A stretch of 64,000 nt of DNA from Tenericutes bacterium HGW-Tenericutes-1. Lineage in GTDB: Bacteria; Bacillota_I; Bacilli_A; Izemoplasmatales; Hujiaoplasmataceae. Where the stretch lies: NCBI GenBank assembly GCA_002839155.1, contig PGXM01000003.1, positions 1 to 64,000 on the forward strand, read 5' to 3'. Shown one piece after another: positions 34,449-47,114 of this stretch. The stretch's first letter is position 1; each line of letters starts with the position of its first letter. Position numbers and translations under genes: made by a program. The notes below the pieces were generated by a model that saw nothing but the letters and a program-made list of their open reading frames with translations, ran no database searches and was not told where the DNA came from.

Positions 34449-34561
34449 AATCTCCCGTCAAGCATCTCCACCCACATAAGAACCTTACTTAAGGCTGCTT
34501 CCGTCAAGATCTGACCTGATTCGTGGGCGCTTATTGAGTGAAGATGCTTCATGGGAGATTC
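34449..34561 (-). ncRNA. ffs: Signal recognition particle RNA (small, 4.5S-like)
   Basis: 113 nt. The ends pair perfectly (GAATCTCCC with GGGAGATTC, AAGCATCT with AGATGCTT), and the apical part contains the SRP signature AGGTCAG and GACGGAAGCAGCC (M-domain tetraloop and symmetric loop). There is no Alu domain, as in Mollicutes and unlike Bacillus. It binds Ffh for co-translational targeting of the many lipoproteins and membrane proteins. It lies next to tadA as in many Firmicutes. Confidence 0.95.
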
Positions 34562-34568
34562 CATAAAG

Positions 34569-34596
34569 ATTATATCATAATTTTGGTGATAGACAA
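34569..34596 (-). promoter_or_regulatory. Promoter of the SRP RNA
   Basis: TTGTCT (34591-34596), 16-bp spacer, TATAAT (34569-34574) on the minus strand. The -10 box ends seven bases before the first base of the SRP RNA stem. Confidence 0.8.
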
Positions 34597-35055
34597 TTAT
34601 TTTTGCTTCCGGAGTTCTTTAAAGAATTCTTTCAATAAATCACTCGCTTCTTTCGCTAAAACACCGGATGTGACTTCAACCTTATGATTAAAATCATAGC
34701 TAAACAAATTGAGGATAGATTGGTGGGCTCCAAACTTCGGTTCTAAGGCTCCGTAAACGAGTCTTGAAAGTCTAGCTTGAATCATGGTTCCAGCACACAT
34801 GGCACACGGCTCTAACGTGACATATAACGTACAACCTTCTAACCGCCAATCATTTAAAACATGACAGGCATCATCCATAACTTTCATCTCTGCGTGATCA
34901 AAGACATGACCTGTTGTTAAACGTGTATTATAGCCCTTAGCGATGATTTGATTATCTTTGACAATCACTGCACCCACAGGAACTTCATTAGCCGCATAGG
35001 CCTTTTTTGCTTCTTCTAAAGCGATGCCCATGTAGAAGATATCATTGTTAATCAT
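34597..35055 (-). CDS. tadA: tRNA adenosine(34) deaminase TadA
   Basis: 152 residues. Zinc deaminase motifs HAEMKVMDDA (catalytic His and Glu, about 54-63) and PCAMCAG (about 83-89). Converts A34 to inosine in tRNA-Arg(ACG). The start overlaps the end of tdk by 8 bp, so translation is coupled. Confidence 0.95.
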   Translation of the reverse strand: MINNDIFYMGIALEEAKKAYAANEVPVGAVIVKDNQIIAKGYNTRLTTGHVFDHAEMKVMDDACHVLNDWRLEGCTLYVTLEPCAMCAGTMIQARLSRLVYGALEPKFGAHQSILNLFSYDFNHKVEVTSGVLAKEASDLLKEFFKELRKQK

Positions 35056-35656
35056 TGTTTATTCCAATCTTTATAATTGGACGTCCTGGGACATCATGAC
35101 AATGACGGCATCTTGCTTCATAGGAGTCTTTTGCACCAACTAAAATGATGGGGTCATTATAGTTTGCAGGCTTTCCATTCACGATTCTTTGGGTTCTTGT
35201 GGCGGGGGTATGACATACAACACATATGGCAGATAATTTCGTGACATCTTCAGCGAGAGATAAGAGTTTAGGCATGAACCCAAAAGGTTCACCCCTAAAA
35301 TCTCGATCAAGACCAGATGCAATGACACGAATCCCTGAATCGGCTAAATGTTCACAAATCGCAACGGCCTCTTCATCTAAAAATTGGATTTCATCAATGG
35401 CGACAACATCGGTCTCGTCGTTCACATAAGTCATGATTTCTTTCGCTTGGCTAATATTGATTGAACGGGTTCTGGAATTGTTATGACTCACAACTTCATC
35501 TTTTGCATAACGGTTATCAATTTGCGGTTTGAAAACAATAATGTTTTGTTTCGCAAATTCTAAGCGTTTAACTCTTCTGATTAATTCTTCCGTCTTACCT
35601 GCATACATTGGGCCGGTGATAACTTCAATCCAACCTTCGCGTTGTTTTAAATACAT
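35048..35656 (-). CDS. tdk: Thymidine kinase
   Basis: 202 residues from the ATG at 35656 behind a G-rich ribosome site. P-loop GPMYAGKT (about 14-21), Walker B-like VVAIDEIQF, lasso region, and a four-Cys zinc site (CVVC, CRHC). Type II TK: phosphorylates thymidine with ATP, a salvage step that fits a DNA-scavenging lifestyle. Confidence 0.95.
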   Translation of the reverse strand: MYLKQREGWIEVITGPMYAGKTEELIRRVKRLEFAKQNIIVFKPQIDNRYAKDEVVSHNNSRTRSINISQAKEIMTYVNDETDVVAIDEIQFLDEEAVAICEHLADSGIRVIASGLDRDFRGEPFGFMPKLLSLAEDVTKLSAICVVCHTPATRTQRIVNGKPANYNDPIILVGAKDSYEARCRHCHDVPGRPIIKIGINND

Positions 35657-35714
35657 ATCTTTATCCCCCACTTTAAGTTTTCGATGTTTTTATTATACAA
35701 AAAGACATTAAAAA

Positions 35715-35740
35715 AAACCATAAGATATGGTTTCTTTTTT
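35715..35740. terminator. Bidirectional-looking terminator between rpmE and tdk
   Basis: AAACCATAAGATATGGTTT with A-run before and T-run after, just behind the rpmE stop. Confidence 0.7.
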
Positions 35741-35742
35741 TA

Positions 35743-35952
35743 TTATTTGTTTTCGACGTTATAACGTTTGTTAAACTTATCGATTCTACCATCGGTAGCA
35801 GCAAATTTTTGCTTACCAGTATAGAAAGGATGGCAATTCGAACAAGTATCAACTCTAAAGTCTTTTGAAGTTGAACCTGTTACAAACGTATTTCCGCAAG
35901 TTGTGCAGGTTACTGTAACTTGGTTATATTTTGGGTGAATGCCGCTTTTCAT
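35743..35952 (-). CDS. rpmE: 50S ribosomal protein L31, zinc type
   Basis: 69 residues with CTTC (about 16-19) and CSNC (about 37-40), the four-Cys zinc-binding form of L31. Starts MKSGIHPKY as in the family. Its own unit, with a terminator behind. Confidence 0.95.
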   Translation of the reverse strand: MKSGIHPKYNQVTVTCTTCGNTFVTGSTSKDFRVDTCSNCHPFYTGKQKFAATDGRIDKFNKRYNVENK

Positions 35953-36162
35953 AATTATTTCTCTCCTTCTGCCATGATTTTAATGTCATAGTAAGTTCTT
36001 TAGCAAAAGTATTATATCAAAGATATTTTTAAAATGCAAGTATTAAATGATTACCTGTTGTATTTGAAGAAATTTGACTAGAAAATTCGAAAAATACATC
36101 TTTGAATTATAATTGTTTGCTATAATGGAATGGTAAATGAAGGACGAAAGGCATGGATACCT

Positions 36163-37329
36163 ATGGATCAAAAAAGTCTAGACGCATTAAAGTTACATCA
36201 AGATCATCAAGGTAAATTATCAATCGAAAGCGTTGTTCCATTAAAATCTAAAAGCGATTTAGCTTTAGCCTATACGCCAGGTGTTGCCGCACCTTGTATT
36301 GAGATAAATGCAGACCCTGAAAAAGTCTATCAATATACGATGAAGGGACGACTCGTTGCGATTGTGACGGATGGTAGTGCTGTTTTAGGACTCGGAAACA
36401 TCGGAGCTAAAGCAGCAATTCCTGTCATGGAAGGAAAAGCAGCTTTACTGAAAACATTTGCGAACGTTGATGGGTTTCCGATTTGTTTAGATACCCAAGA
36501 TAGTGATGAAATTATCGATGCCGTCGTTAAAATCGCACCGGTTTTCGGAGCGATTATGTTAGAAGATATTGCGGCACCGAAATGTGTTTATATTGAACGA
36601 AAATTACAAGAAAAATTAGATATCCCGGTTTGTCATGACGACCAGCACGGAACGGCCATGGTTGTGGGGGCTGCGATGATTAATGCGGCGAGATTCTTAA
36701 TTAAACCGCTGAATACACAACGTGTTGTCATCAGCGGAACCGGCGCAGCGGGTTCAGCGATTTGTCGGTTGTTAAAAGCTTTAGGAGTTAAAACGATTAA
36801 TGCCTTTAACAAACAAGGCATCATGACAAAGAAAAAATATGATGACTATGATTTTGTCTTAAAAGAATTGCTTGATGAAGGTATCGTTGATTCAATTGAT
36901 AATTACACCGCGGACAGTCTCGCAACATTAATGAAAAACGCAGACGCTTTTATTGGTGTCTCTGCGCCTAATATCGTAACCGTTGATATGGTTCGCTCCA
37001 TGAATTCTGATGCTATCGTCTTTGCGATGGCTAACCCCACACCAGAGATTATGCCTGATTTGGCTATCCATGGTAAAGCTGCGGTTGTGGGTACAGGTAG
37101 AAGTGATTTCCCAAATCAAATTAATAATGTTTTAGTCTTTCCTGGACTCTATAAAGGTGCGTTAGAAGCCAGATTAAAAGTGATTAGCATGGACACAAAG
37201 ATCAATGTTTCTAAAGCGTTAGCGAGTTTAATAGCGGATGAAGATTTAAGAAGTGATTATATTTTACCAGACATTTTTGACAAGCGAGTTACTCCTACCA
37301 TTGTTCAAGCGGTAGTTACCGGAAAATAG
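36163..37329 (+). CDS. Malic enzyme (NAD(P)-dependent)
   Basis: 388 residues from the ATG at 36163; an in-frame ATG at 36130 would add 11 residues but the N-terminus MDQKSLDALKLHQDHQGKL aligns with the family start. Motifs SLAYTPGVAAPC-like (LALAYTPGVAAPC), LEDIAAPKC and HDDQHGTA for metal and malate, and Rossmann motif ISGTGAAGSAI. Short single-domain form without the phosphotransacetylase tail of MaeB. Decarboxylates malate to pyruvate, making NAD(P)H. A TATAAT box lies at 36121-36126. A strong terminator follows. Confidence 0.93.
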   Translation: MDQKSLDALKLHQDHQGKLSIESVVPLKSKSDLALAYTPGVAAPCIEINADPEKVYQYTMKGRLVAIVTDGSAVLGLGNIGAKAAIPVMEGKAALLKTFANVDGFPICLDTQDSDEIIDAVVKIAPVFGAIMLEDIAAPKCVYIERKLQEKLDIPVCHDDQHGTAMVVGAAMINAARFLIKPLNTQRVVISGTGAAGSAICRLLKALGVKTINAFNKQGIMTKKKYDDYDFVLKELLDEGIVDSIDNYTADSLATLMKNADAFIGVSAPNIVTVDMVRSMNSDAIVFAMANPTPEIMPDLAIHGKAAVVGTGRSDFPNQINNVLVFPGLYKGALEARLKVISMDTKINVSKALASLIADEDLRSDYILPDIFDKRVTPTIVQAVVTGK

Positions 37330-37335
37330 TGAAAT

Positions 37336-37373
37336 AGGGTCCTCTTCAGCGATTGAAGAGGGCCTCTTTTTTA
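37336..37373 (+). terminator. Terminator behind malic enzyme
   Basis: GGTCCTCTTCA and TGAAGAGGGCC arms followed by TCTTTTTT. Confidence 0.85.
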
Positions 37374-38177
37374 TGCTTTAATAATGTCGTAAACCGTCTG
37401 AATTGAATCTAAAATGAAGTCCGGTTTAATGTCGCTTTGTTGGATATCTTCTAAGGTGGTTTCTCCTGACAAAACACAAATGGTAGTAATGTTTGCATTG
37501 ATGCCGCTTAAGATATCGGTATATAAACGATCCCCGATAATGACAGCATCTTTTTTAGAATAACCCGATGCTTCAATCGCATATTCAATCATTCTTGGAT
37601 GTGGTTTTCCGATAAATATCGGACGTTTTTTCGTTGCATTATAAATCATATCCGCAAACGATCCGCAATCTGGGACAAAACCAAATTCAACGGGGCAAAC
37701 ATAATCGGGATTGGTGGCGATATAAGGTAAGTCTTGTTTGAGCAACCAGCAAACGTCATAGAGTTTTTGACTGGTCAGTTCTGTATCATAACCAATCAAG
37801 ACGACATCGACAAAGTCATCTTTATCTTTCGCGATTTTAATGCCTTTTGAATTTAATTCCTCTTTTAAAGAAGCGGTACCCATGCAGTAAACGGTTTTTC
37901 CAAAATGAAATTCATTTAAATATCTCGCAGTCGCCATGGAAGAAGTATAGAAATCTTTTTCTGTCGAATCTATGCCTAATGAAGATAATTTTTTGACGTA
38001 ATCTATCACTGATTTTGATGAATTATTCGTGACATAAATTCCTCGTTTATTTTGTTTCTTTAACGTATCAAGAAAAGGTATGGTTCCATCGATAAGTTGG
38101 TGATCGAGATAAAGCGTTCCATCCATGTCTAAAAGGAATAATTTTTTAGTTTTTAATTGCTTTAAGTCTTGATTCAT
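37371..38177 (-). CDS. HAD-IIA family phosphatase (NagD/AraL-like)
   Basis: 268 residues from the ATG at 38177 behind GGAG. Motif I FLLDMDGTLYL, motif II VTNNSSKS, motif III/IV GKPHPRMIEYA and VIGDRLYTDILSG: the set is diagnostic of the HAD-IIA (p-nitrophenylphosphatase/NagD) class with a C2A cap. Likely acts on small phosphorylated metabolites. Probably co-transcribed with maf upstream (33 bp). Confidence 0.9.
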   Translation of the reverse strand: MNQDLKQLKTKKLFLLDMDGTLYLDHQLIDGTIPFLDTLKKQNKRGIYVTNNSSKSVIDYVKKLSSLGIDSTEKDFYTSSMATARYLNEFHFGKTVYCMGTASLKEELNSKGIKIAKDKDDFVDVVLIGYDTELTSQKLYDVCWLLKQDLPYIATNPDYVCPVEFGFVPDCGSFADMIYNATKKRPIFIGKPHPRMIEYAIEASGYSKKDAVIIGDRLYTDILSGINANITTICVLSGETTLEDIQQSDIKPDFILDSIQTVYDIIKA

Positions 38178-38210
38178 CTTCTTCACTCCAATGTGTAAAA
38201 TCCTGACAAT

Positions 38211-38777
38211 CTATTCAATAAGATTATTATCTCTTAGTTCATGGTAAAGTCTTGATAAAGGCAGCCCCATCACCGTGTAGAAATCGCCATTAATACTTCT
38301 AATAAATTTCGCTCCGAGCCCTTGAACCGCATAAGCTCCCGCTTTATCAAACGGTTCTTTCGAATTGATATAATCATCGATTTCTTTTTCAGTTAATGGA
38401 TAAAACGTCACCCTGGTTTTTTCATAAAATGATTTAGAAAAACCTTTGGTTATAATGGCGCATCCCGTAATAACCGAATGAGTTTGTCCTGATAATAATA
38501 GAAGCATATCTTTGGCTTCTTCTTTTGATTTTGGTTTTCCTAAAATATGGTCTTCGATATAAACTAAGGTATCAAAACCTAATACAACATCGTCTTTATG
38601 CGTTCTGAAGATATCGACGGCTTTTTGATATGCTAAATCCATCACCAAATCCGATTCTGTTAATGTCTTATCGATGACCTCTTCAACTTGACTGACGATA
38701 ATTTCGTAGTCTATATTTAACAAATTCATTAATTCTTTCCGTCTTGGAGAATTACTGGCTAATATAATTTTCTTCAT
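38211..38777 (-). CDS. maf: Maf-family nucleotide pyrophosphatase
   Basis: 188 residues, full length. Opens with ILASNSPRRKELM (SxSPRR motif), then GFDTLVY, GKPKSKEEA and the EPFDKAGAYAVQG motif. Hydrolyses dTTP/UTP or modified nucleotides to monophosphates, a house-cleaning role. Confidence 0.95.
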   Translation of the reverse strand: MKKIILASNSPRRKELMNLLNIDYEIIVSQVEEVIDKTLTESDLVMDLAYQKAVDIFRTHKDDVVLGFDTLVYIEDHILGKPKSKEEAKDMLLLLSGQTHSVITGCAIITKGFSKSFYEKTRVTFYPLTEKEIDDYINSKEPFDKAGAYAVQGLGAKFIRSINGDFYTVMGLPLSRLYHELRDNNLIE

Positions 38778-38981
38778 GATGATTACCTCACATAATTTTT
38801 CAAACTAATTATAACATAGGAACCTTCAATTTATGATTTCAAATCGACATAATATTCACCAACAATTCTGACTATTTCACAACATGCATACGCAATAACC
38901 ATGATTTCATCACAAGAAATTGATAAAATTTGATTTATCTGTATGAAATGAAATATAAGTGATCTATTTTAACAATATAAA

Positions 38982-39010
38982 TTGTTATATCAATGATAAA
39001 TTGATAAAAT
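38982..39010 (+). promoter_or_regulatory. Promoter of the tilS-hpt-ftsH operon
   Basis: TTGTTA (38982-38987), 17 bp, TAAAAT (39005-39010), about 34 bp before the tilS start. The rest of the 38780-39040 gap shows nothing else. Confidence 0.6.
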
Positions 39011-39043
39011 AGGGGTATTCTAATTCATTTACGGAGGTGACGT

Positions 39044-40384
39044 ATGAAGATTTTACTCAATAAATCCTTAATTCAAAAAAATGACATCATCGTCGTCGCT
39101 GTCAGTGGTGGAATTGATTCAATGGTCTTACTCGATCAATTAAATCAAATTAAAACTTCGATGAAATTACAATTGATTGTTGCACACGTCAATCATGCAA
39201 AACGCAGTGCGTCAATTGAGGAATATGAATTCGTTAAAAACACTGCCTTAAAATATCATAATGATTTTGAAGGAACAACCCTAGAAAAATTACCTAAATC
39301 CAATTTCCATACAGTGTCCCGAAGTAAACGTTATGAATTCTTTAAACAAGTTTGTGAGAAATATCACGCTAATAAACTAGCTTTAGCCCATCATTTAGAC
39401 GATCAAACCGAGACGGTGTTAATGCGGATCATTCGGGGAACGAGTTTTAAGGGCTATGGCGGCATTCATGAGTCGACGAAAATCGATAATATTGAAGTCA
39501 TTAGACCCTTGTTAAATGTTTCTCGAAATGACATTGTAAAATACCAAGAAACAAATCATCTTGAATATCGACATGATTCATCCAATGATTTAGATGATTA
39601 TACAAGAAATCGGTTTAGACATCATGTCATTCCAACCATCGAAAAAGAAAATAAAGAATACCGTTCAAAGTTTATGCAATTTACCAATTATATGCAAGAA
39701 GCCAATTCTTTGGTTGAACAAATGAGTGCATCGTTTATGAATGATCATGTTAGTTCTAACAATGGAACAATTATTTTTAATGTCGGCATATTTAACACCC
39801 AAAACCGCATTGTCAAACGTGACATTCTTAAAAAATCCTATGATTTACTGACGAATAATTCGTGTGAAATTAGTTTTAAACAAATGAATCAATTATTATC
39901 AATTCTTGAATCGGAAAAACCCAATGCTTCAATGACATTATCGAATGATTGGGTCGCCATAAGGAGTTATGATACTTTAACCTTTGCCAAACAATCAAAA
40001 TTCTACGAATCATTAGAATCGATTGAAATGAATCAAGAAGGAATTTACCCTTTTAAAGACGATATATTCACCGTGTCAAAGACAAAGCCGAACATAAATA
40101 GTGGTATTTGCCTCGAATTGTGGTATAATAATTTAGATTTCATCTTCCCAATTACGGTTAGAAACCGTAGGGATGGAGATAAAATCATGACGGAATCCGG
40201 AACGAAGAAATTAAAAGATCTCTTTATGGATTTAAAGATTCCTAAAGCGTTAAGAGATGATGTTCCCGTTGTTATTGACTCTTTAGGAAACATTTTATGG
40301 ATTCCAGGATACCGAGTTTCAAGTGACGCGAAAATTGGCGATCAAGTCCTATATATCGCTTATAAAAGAGGTAAATCATGTTAG
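39044..40384 (+). CDS. tilS: tRNA(Ile)-lysidine synthase TilS
   Basis: 446 residues, GGAGG ribosome site. N-type ATP-pyrophosphatase loop VAVSGGIDSMVL (about 18-29), then LALAHHLDDQTETVLMR (about 114-130) and the C-terminal TilS domain (NRRDGDKIM...KKLKDLFMDLKIPKALR). It joins lysine to C34 of tRNA-Ile2(CAU), which is encoded at 25129, so that AUA is read as Ile. The stop overlaps hpt by 7 bp. Confidence 0.97.
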   Translation: MKILLNKSLIQKNDIIVVAVSGGIDSMVLLDQLNQIKTSMKLQLIVAHVNHAKRSASIEEYEFVKNTALKYHNDFEGTTLEKLPKSNFHTVSRSKRYEFFKQVCEKYHANKLALAHHLDDQTETVLMRIIRGTSFKGYGGIHESTKIDNIEVIRPLLNVSRNDIVKYQETNHLEYRHDSSNDLDDYTRNRFRHHVIPTIEKENKEYRSKFMQFTNYMQEANSLVEQMSASFMNDHVSSNNGTIIFNVGIFNTQNRIVKRDILKKSYDLLTNNSCEISFKQMNQLLSILESEKPNASMTLSNDWVAIRSYDTLTFAKQSKFYESLESIEMNQEGIYPFKDDIFTVSKTKPNINSGICLELWYNNLDFIFPITVRNRRDGDKIMTESGTKKLKDLFMDLKIPKALRDDVPVVIDSLGNILWIPGYRVSSDAKIGDQVLYIAYKRGKSC

Positions 40385-40920
40385 AAAAAGATATTTTAAA
40401 GATTTTAGTTTCTGAAGAACAAATCGATGAAGTATGCAAACGTTTGGGGAATCAAATCACCCAAGACTACGCTGATAAAAAACCCGTTATTGTCGGGTTA
40501 TTAAAAGGATGCATGCCTTTCATGGCCGCACTGATTAAAGAAATCGACCTATACTGCGAGATTGAGCTCATGGGCGTATCGAGTTATCATGGTGGTATCG
40601 CATCTTCTTCTGATGTAAAAATCACAAAAGACTTAGAAGTTTCCGTGAGTGGAAGGCACATATTGATTGCTGAAGATATCGTGGATACTGGTAAAACCCT
40701 CGATGTTATCTCAAAATTATTACTTCATAGAGGAGCTGCTTCTGTTGAGGTTGTGACGTTACTCGATAAGCCAGCTGGAAGAATTGTTCCTTTTACGCCT
40801 AAATATGTTGGCGTAACCATCCCTAAAGAATTCGTTGTCGGTTTCGGGCTTGACTACGATGAATATTACCGTAACCTACCTTATGTAGGTGTTTTGAAAC
40901 CCGAAGTCTATAAGAAATAG
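40378..40920 (+). CDS. hpt: Hypoxanthine phosphoribosyltransferase
   Basis: 180 residues. PRPP loop ILIAEDIVDTGKTL (about 99-112), upstream MGVSSYHGG, C-terminal VGFGLDYDEYYRNLPYVGVL, all typical of HPRT. Converts hypoxanthine/guanine plus PRPP to IMP/GMP. The tilS-hpt-ftsH order is conserved in Firmicutes. Confidence 0.96.
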   Translation: MLEKDILKILVSEEQIDEVCKRLGNQITQDYADKKPVIVGLLKGCMPFMAALIKEIDLYCEIELMGVSSYHGGIASSSDVKITKDLEVSVSGRHILIAEDIVDTGKTLDVISKLLLHRGAASVEVVTLLDKPAGRIVPFTPKYVGVTIPKEFVVGFGLDYDEYYRNLPYVGVLKPEVYKK

Positions 40921-40937
40921 TCCACAGGAGGAATAAA

Positions 40938-42890
40938 ATGACTGAAAAACAATCTAACATAAAAAAATCAATGAACTCAAGAGGTTCTCATTTCTTGATG
41001 ATTTTGCTATTGGTCTTTCTAGCAATCGCAATCATCTATAGTTTTAGTAATGTGAACACCCCCACTGAATTAAGAGGCGATCAATTCGAACAAAGTTTAA
41101 TTGATGGCGATATTAAAACCGTTAATGTGACCCAATTACCAGGTGAAAATAACTACCGCGCCTTTAGAGTATCAGGTCAACTAGAAAACGGAAACAACTA
41201 TATTACTTACCTAGCGACTGAAGCTGATTATAATTACATTTTGACCATTGTCAGAGGCATTAACAACGATGCAGATACAACTAATGATATTCAATCATCT
41301 TATATTCCTGCCGCAACATACAATATTTTAAATATCATTTTCCCAATCGTTTTAGTTGCTGGAATCGTCATCATGCTTGTCTTTATGTCTAAAGGTTCTA
41401 ATAATGCGAACAAACAAGCATTTGATTTTGGTAAGAGCCGTGCTAGATTAAGCAAAAACCAAAAAACGACGTTTGACGATGTCGCTGGTGCTGATGAAGA
41501 AAAAGCGGAACTCGCAGAAATCATCGATTTCTTAAAGAACCCAAAAAAATATATGGAGTTAGGTGCAAGAATTCCTAAGGGCGTATTATTAGTAGGACCT
41601 CCAGGAACGGGTAAAACATTGATTGCTAGAGCCGTTGCTGGTGAAGCAAATGTTCCTTTCTACTTCGTCTCAGGTTCTGACTTCTTGGAAATGTTCGTCG
41701 GAGTCGGCGCAAGCCGTGTCCGCGACATGTTTAAAACTGCGAAACAAAATGCTCCTTGTATTCTTTTCATCGATGAAATCGACGCTGTCGGTCGCCAAAG
41801 AGGAACTGGTCTTGGCGGCGGACATGATGAAAGAGAACAAACGTTAAACCAATTACTCGTTGAAATGGATGGTTTCGGACACAATTCAGGCGTAATCGTC
41901 TTAGCTGCGACCAACCGTGTCGATATCTTAGACCCTGCCTTAATGCGTCCGGGTCGTTTTGATAGACAGATCTATGTCGGAACGCCTGACATTAAAGGTA
42001 GAACTGAAATTTTAAAAGTTCATTCACGTAAAAAGAAGATAAATCCAGCCATTTCATTTGGTGAAATTGCAAGAAGAACACCTGGATTTACCGGCGCTGA
42101 TTTAGAAAACTTAATGAATGAAGCTGCACTGCTCGCTGCTCGTGAAAATAAAACGCAAATTGAACTTTACCATATCGATGAAGCTGTCGATAGAGTTATG
42201 ATGGGACCTGCAAAGAAATCAAGAGTCTTCTCGAAAAAAGAAAGAGAATTCATCGCTTATCATGAAGCTGGTCATGCAGTCATTGGAATTAAATTAGAAA
42301 ATGCATCGATTGTACATAAAGTCACGATTATTCCCCGTGGTCAAGCGGGAGGCTATAACCTCATGCTTCCACAAGAGGAACAAGCTTTCTTACAAACCAG
42401 ACAAGGATTAATCGAATTAATTACCGGATTACTCGGCGGTAGAGTTGCCGAAGAATTAACCTTCAACGAAATCTCTACAGGTGCTCATAACGACTTGCAA
42501 AGAGCGACTTCTATTGCGAGAGCGATGATTACTGAATATGGTATGTCTGATAATTTAGGTCCTGTCACCTATGAACAAAATAATGGTCCCGTCTTCTTAG
42601 GTCGTGATTATGGAAAAGATAAAAACTTCTCTGAAGCCATCGCATCAGAAATTGATAAAGAGATTCGTTTCATTATCCATACTTGTTACGAAAAGGCTAC
42701 AACTGTTATTAAAGAAAATACCGACCTTCTTAAAAAGTTAGCGACATATTTATTAGCCGTCGAAACTTTAACTAAAGAAGATATCGATGAAATCGTCGCA
42801 ACCGGAAGTCTTGCACGCTATGATAACATCTTAGCGTCAAACCCTGACAAACCAGAAATAAAACCTGAAAAAACAGTATTAGATCATTAA
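40938..42890 (+). CDS. ftsH: ATP-dependent zinc metalloprotease FtsH
   Basis: 650 residues, start behind AGGAGG. Two TM helices (about 17-35 and 119-139) flank an extracytoplasmic loop. AAA module: Walker A GPPGTGKT at 220, Walker [13 protein letters not shown], second region of homology [18 protein letters not shown]. Protease site HEAGH at 442. Degrades misassembled membrane proteins and short-lived regulators. Confidence 0.98.
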   Translation: MTEKQSNIKKSMNSRGSHFLMILLLVFLAIAIIYSFSNVNTPTELRGDQFEQSLIDGDIKTVNVTQLPGENNYRAFRVSGQLENGNNYITYLATEADYNYILTIVRGINNDADTTNDIQSSYIPAATYNILNIIFPIVLVAGIVIMLVFMSKGSNNANKQAFDFGKSRARLSKNQKTTFDDVAGADEEKAELAEIIDFLKNPKKYMELGARIPKGVLLVGPPGTGKTLIARAVAGEANVPFYFVSGSDFLEMFVGVGASRVRDMFKTAKQNAPCILFIDEIDAVGRQRGTGLGGGHDEREQTLNQLLVEMDGFGHNSGVIVLAATNRVDILDPALMRPGRFDRQIYVGTPDIKGRTEILKVHSRKKKINPAISFGEIARRTPGFTGADLENLMNEAALLAARENKTQIELYHIDEAVDRVMMGPAKKSRVFSKKEREFIAYHEAGHAVIGIKLENASIVHKVTIIPRGQAGGYNLMLPQEEQAFLQTRQGLIELITGLLGGRVAEELTFNEISTGAHNDLQRATSIARAMITEYGMSDNLGPVTYEQNNGPVFLGRDYGKDKNFSEAIASEIDKEIRFIIHTCYEKATTVIKENTDLLKKLATYLLAVETLTKEDIDEIVATGSLARYDNILASNPDKPEIKPEKTVLDH

Positions 42891-42937
42891 TTAATTTGGG
42901 GATACTTTATGTATCCCTTTATTCAATGGAGAAACAT

Positions 42938-43231
42938 ATGAGACTCGATAAATATTTAAAAGTATCAAGGATTTTTAAACGCCGTACAGTCGCCAAAGAT
43001 ATCAGCGACCATGACCGTGTTTTAATCAATAACCGAACCGCTAAACCTTCAAGTGATGTCAAACCAAATGACATCATTACGATTGTTTATGGCACGAAAA
43101 CCTTAAAAATTAAAGTCTTAGAAGTTTTTGACTCATCAAAAAAAGCGGATGCAGAAAAAATGTATGAGGTCATCGAAGAAATTCGTCATGAACAAGTCCT
43201 TAGTCCTGTGTTGCCTAACAAACAAGAATAA
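42938..43231 (+). CDS. rqcP: S4-domain RNA-binding protein RqcP-like
   Basis: 97 residues from the ATG at 42938 behind GGAG; an upstream in-frame start lacks a ribosome site. MRLDKYLKVSRIFKRRTVA opens the S4 fold; DRVLINNRTAKPSSDVKPND is its RNA-binding turn. Matches RqcP (YabO/Hsp15-like), which helps RqcH add alanine tails on stalled 60S-type (50S) peptidyl-tRNA complexes. RqcH is not in the window; Hsp15-like function is the alternative. Confidence 0.8.
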   Translation: MRLDKYLKVSRIFKRRTVAKDISDHDRVLINNRTAKPSSDVKPNDIITIVYGTKTLKIKVLEVFDSSKKADAEKMYEVIEEIRHEQVLSPVLPNKQE

Positions 43232-43278
43232 TATATAATAGTAATGCTTATGATTTAAAATGAAGGATTTGATATAGA

Positions 43279-45749
<2,471 letters not shown>

Positions 45750-45762
45750 TCTTTTAAATACA

Positions 45763-45794
45763 AAACCTTGACTGGAAACGTCAAGGTTTTTTTT
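45763..45794 (+). terminator. Terminator behind lysS
   Basis: AACCTTGACTGGAAACGTCAAGGTT then TTTTTTT. Confidence 0.9.
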
Positions 45795-45839
45795 ATAAAA
45801 TAAGTAAATATACGTAATAAAATTATCAAGATAGATTGA

Positions 45840-47027
45840 TTATTTTGCTTCCCATTGGCCAGGAAAATTTATTATATTAAGCTTTGGAAATTGATGATTA
45901 AACGCTACTATTTCTATTTCGGGTAAATGCTCAAACACTTCAGCTTCATAAAACTTGCCTCGGACGTTGGCGAGTCCTCCTGGAATTAATTCATATGCCA
46001 TGAAGGCATCAAAGTTTTGACTATCTTTCGTTGTAATATGATAATTGTCACAATTTACAAAACCAAACCTCGGATAGTAATCCGGTTCACCAAAGATAAC
46101 AATGCCTTTATAGCCTTCGTTTTTGGCAAGTTCGATTGTTTCTTTCATTAATAGTTCACCGACACCACAACCTTGATATAATGGATCAACGCAAAGCGGT
46201 CCAAAGGTAATAACTTCATGGGTACTATCACCATCAATAACTTTCGATTTAGAATACATGATACAGCCAATGATTTCACCTTGATATAAAGCAATACGAC
46301 TGATTGAGGGAAGATAACTTGAATCCTGTCTTAATTGATGAACAAGATAATGTTCATCGCATCCTGGTATAAATTTATTCCAAAAAGCCCGCATAGTCAT
46401 CTCTTCTACTTGATGATATTCGTCTTTGGTTTCCATTCGAATTTCTATATCTTCACGTTTGAATCGTTTTTTCAGCTTTGGAAACCAACCGAATTCTAGT
46501 CTTACTTCTTTTCGGTCTATATCATTATTTTTATACGCACAACTATCAAACCCAATGAGACTAAAACCTTCACTCTGATAAAATTCTATCGCATTGACGT
46601 TGCATGATTGTGTTTCAAGGATGATTGCTCTTCTTCGTTCTAATCTTGCTTGTTCTTTTGCTATATCCATCAAAGCATGACCAATTCCAAGTCTTCGGTA
46701 TCTTTCATCGACCCATAATTCGGTAACTCTTAATCGATTAGACCAAGTCTCTGGACATGTTTCAATCGCCGCAATCAGTAAATCATCCAAAACAACACCC
46801 CAAGCATAGGCATTTTCCCAATAATCTTCATAAAGTTTATCTGGAAAATCATAGTCTTCTGGTGAATGTTTTATTGGTTCAGAAAAAAGCTTTTTTTCGA
46901 TATGAACAAAATATTCATGATTTTGAGTGGATACTAAAACATCATAATAAGAATCGGTTGTGTAACCAATGGGAAGGATTGTGCCCTTCCATTTTTCTTT
47001 ATTCAGATGGATAATGTCATATTTCAT
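45840..47027 (-). CDS. Double GNAT-domain N-acetyltransferase
   Basis: 395 residues with two acetyltransferase domains. First (about 40-180): VTELWVDERYRRLGIGHALM with the acetyl-CoA loop RRLGIG, and NAIEFYQSEGF. Second (about 198-345): TFGPLCVDPLYQGCGVGELLM and PDYYPRFGF, resembling YhbS/Eis-type acetyltransferases that precede PRFGF. Cytoplasmic. The substrate could be a small amine or antibiotic-like compound; unknown. Alone between convergent terminators. Confidence 0.88.
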   Translation of the reverse strand: MKYDIIHLNKEKWKGTILPIGYTTDSYYDVLVSTQNHEYFVHIEKKLFSEPIKHSPEDYDFPDKLYEDYWENAYAWGVVLDDLLIAAIETCPETWSNRLRVTELWVDERYRRLGIGHALMDIAKEQARLERRRAIILETQSCNVNAIEFYQSEGFSLIGFDSCAYKNNDIDRKEVRLEFGWFPKLKKRFKREDIEIRMETKDEYHQVEEMTMRAFWNKFIPGCDEHYLVHQLRQDSSYLPSISRIALYQGEIIGCIMYSKSKVIDGDSTHEVITFGPLCVDPLYQGCGVGELLMKETIELAKNEGYKGIVIFGEPDYYPRFGFVNCDNYHITTKDSQNFDAFMAYELIPGGLANVRGKFYEAEVFEHLPEIEIVAFNHQFPKLNIINFPGQWEAK

Positions 47028-47114
47028 TGATTGTTCTCCTTACTAAATCGATATCATTATGATTTTACCATAGATTATGACGTGCTGAGACGTTAACTTT
47101 TGAAAATCAAAAAA

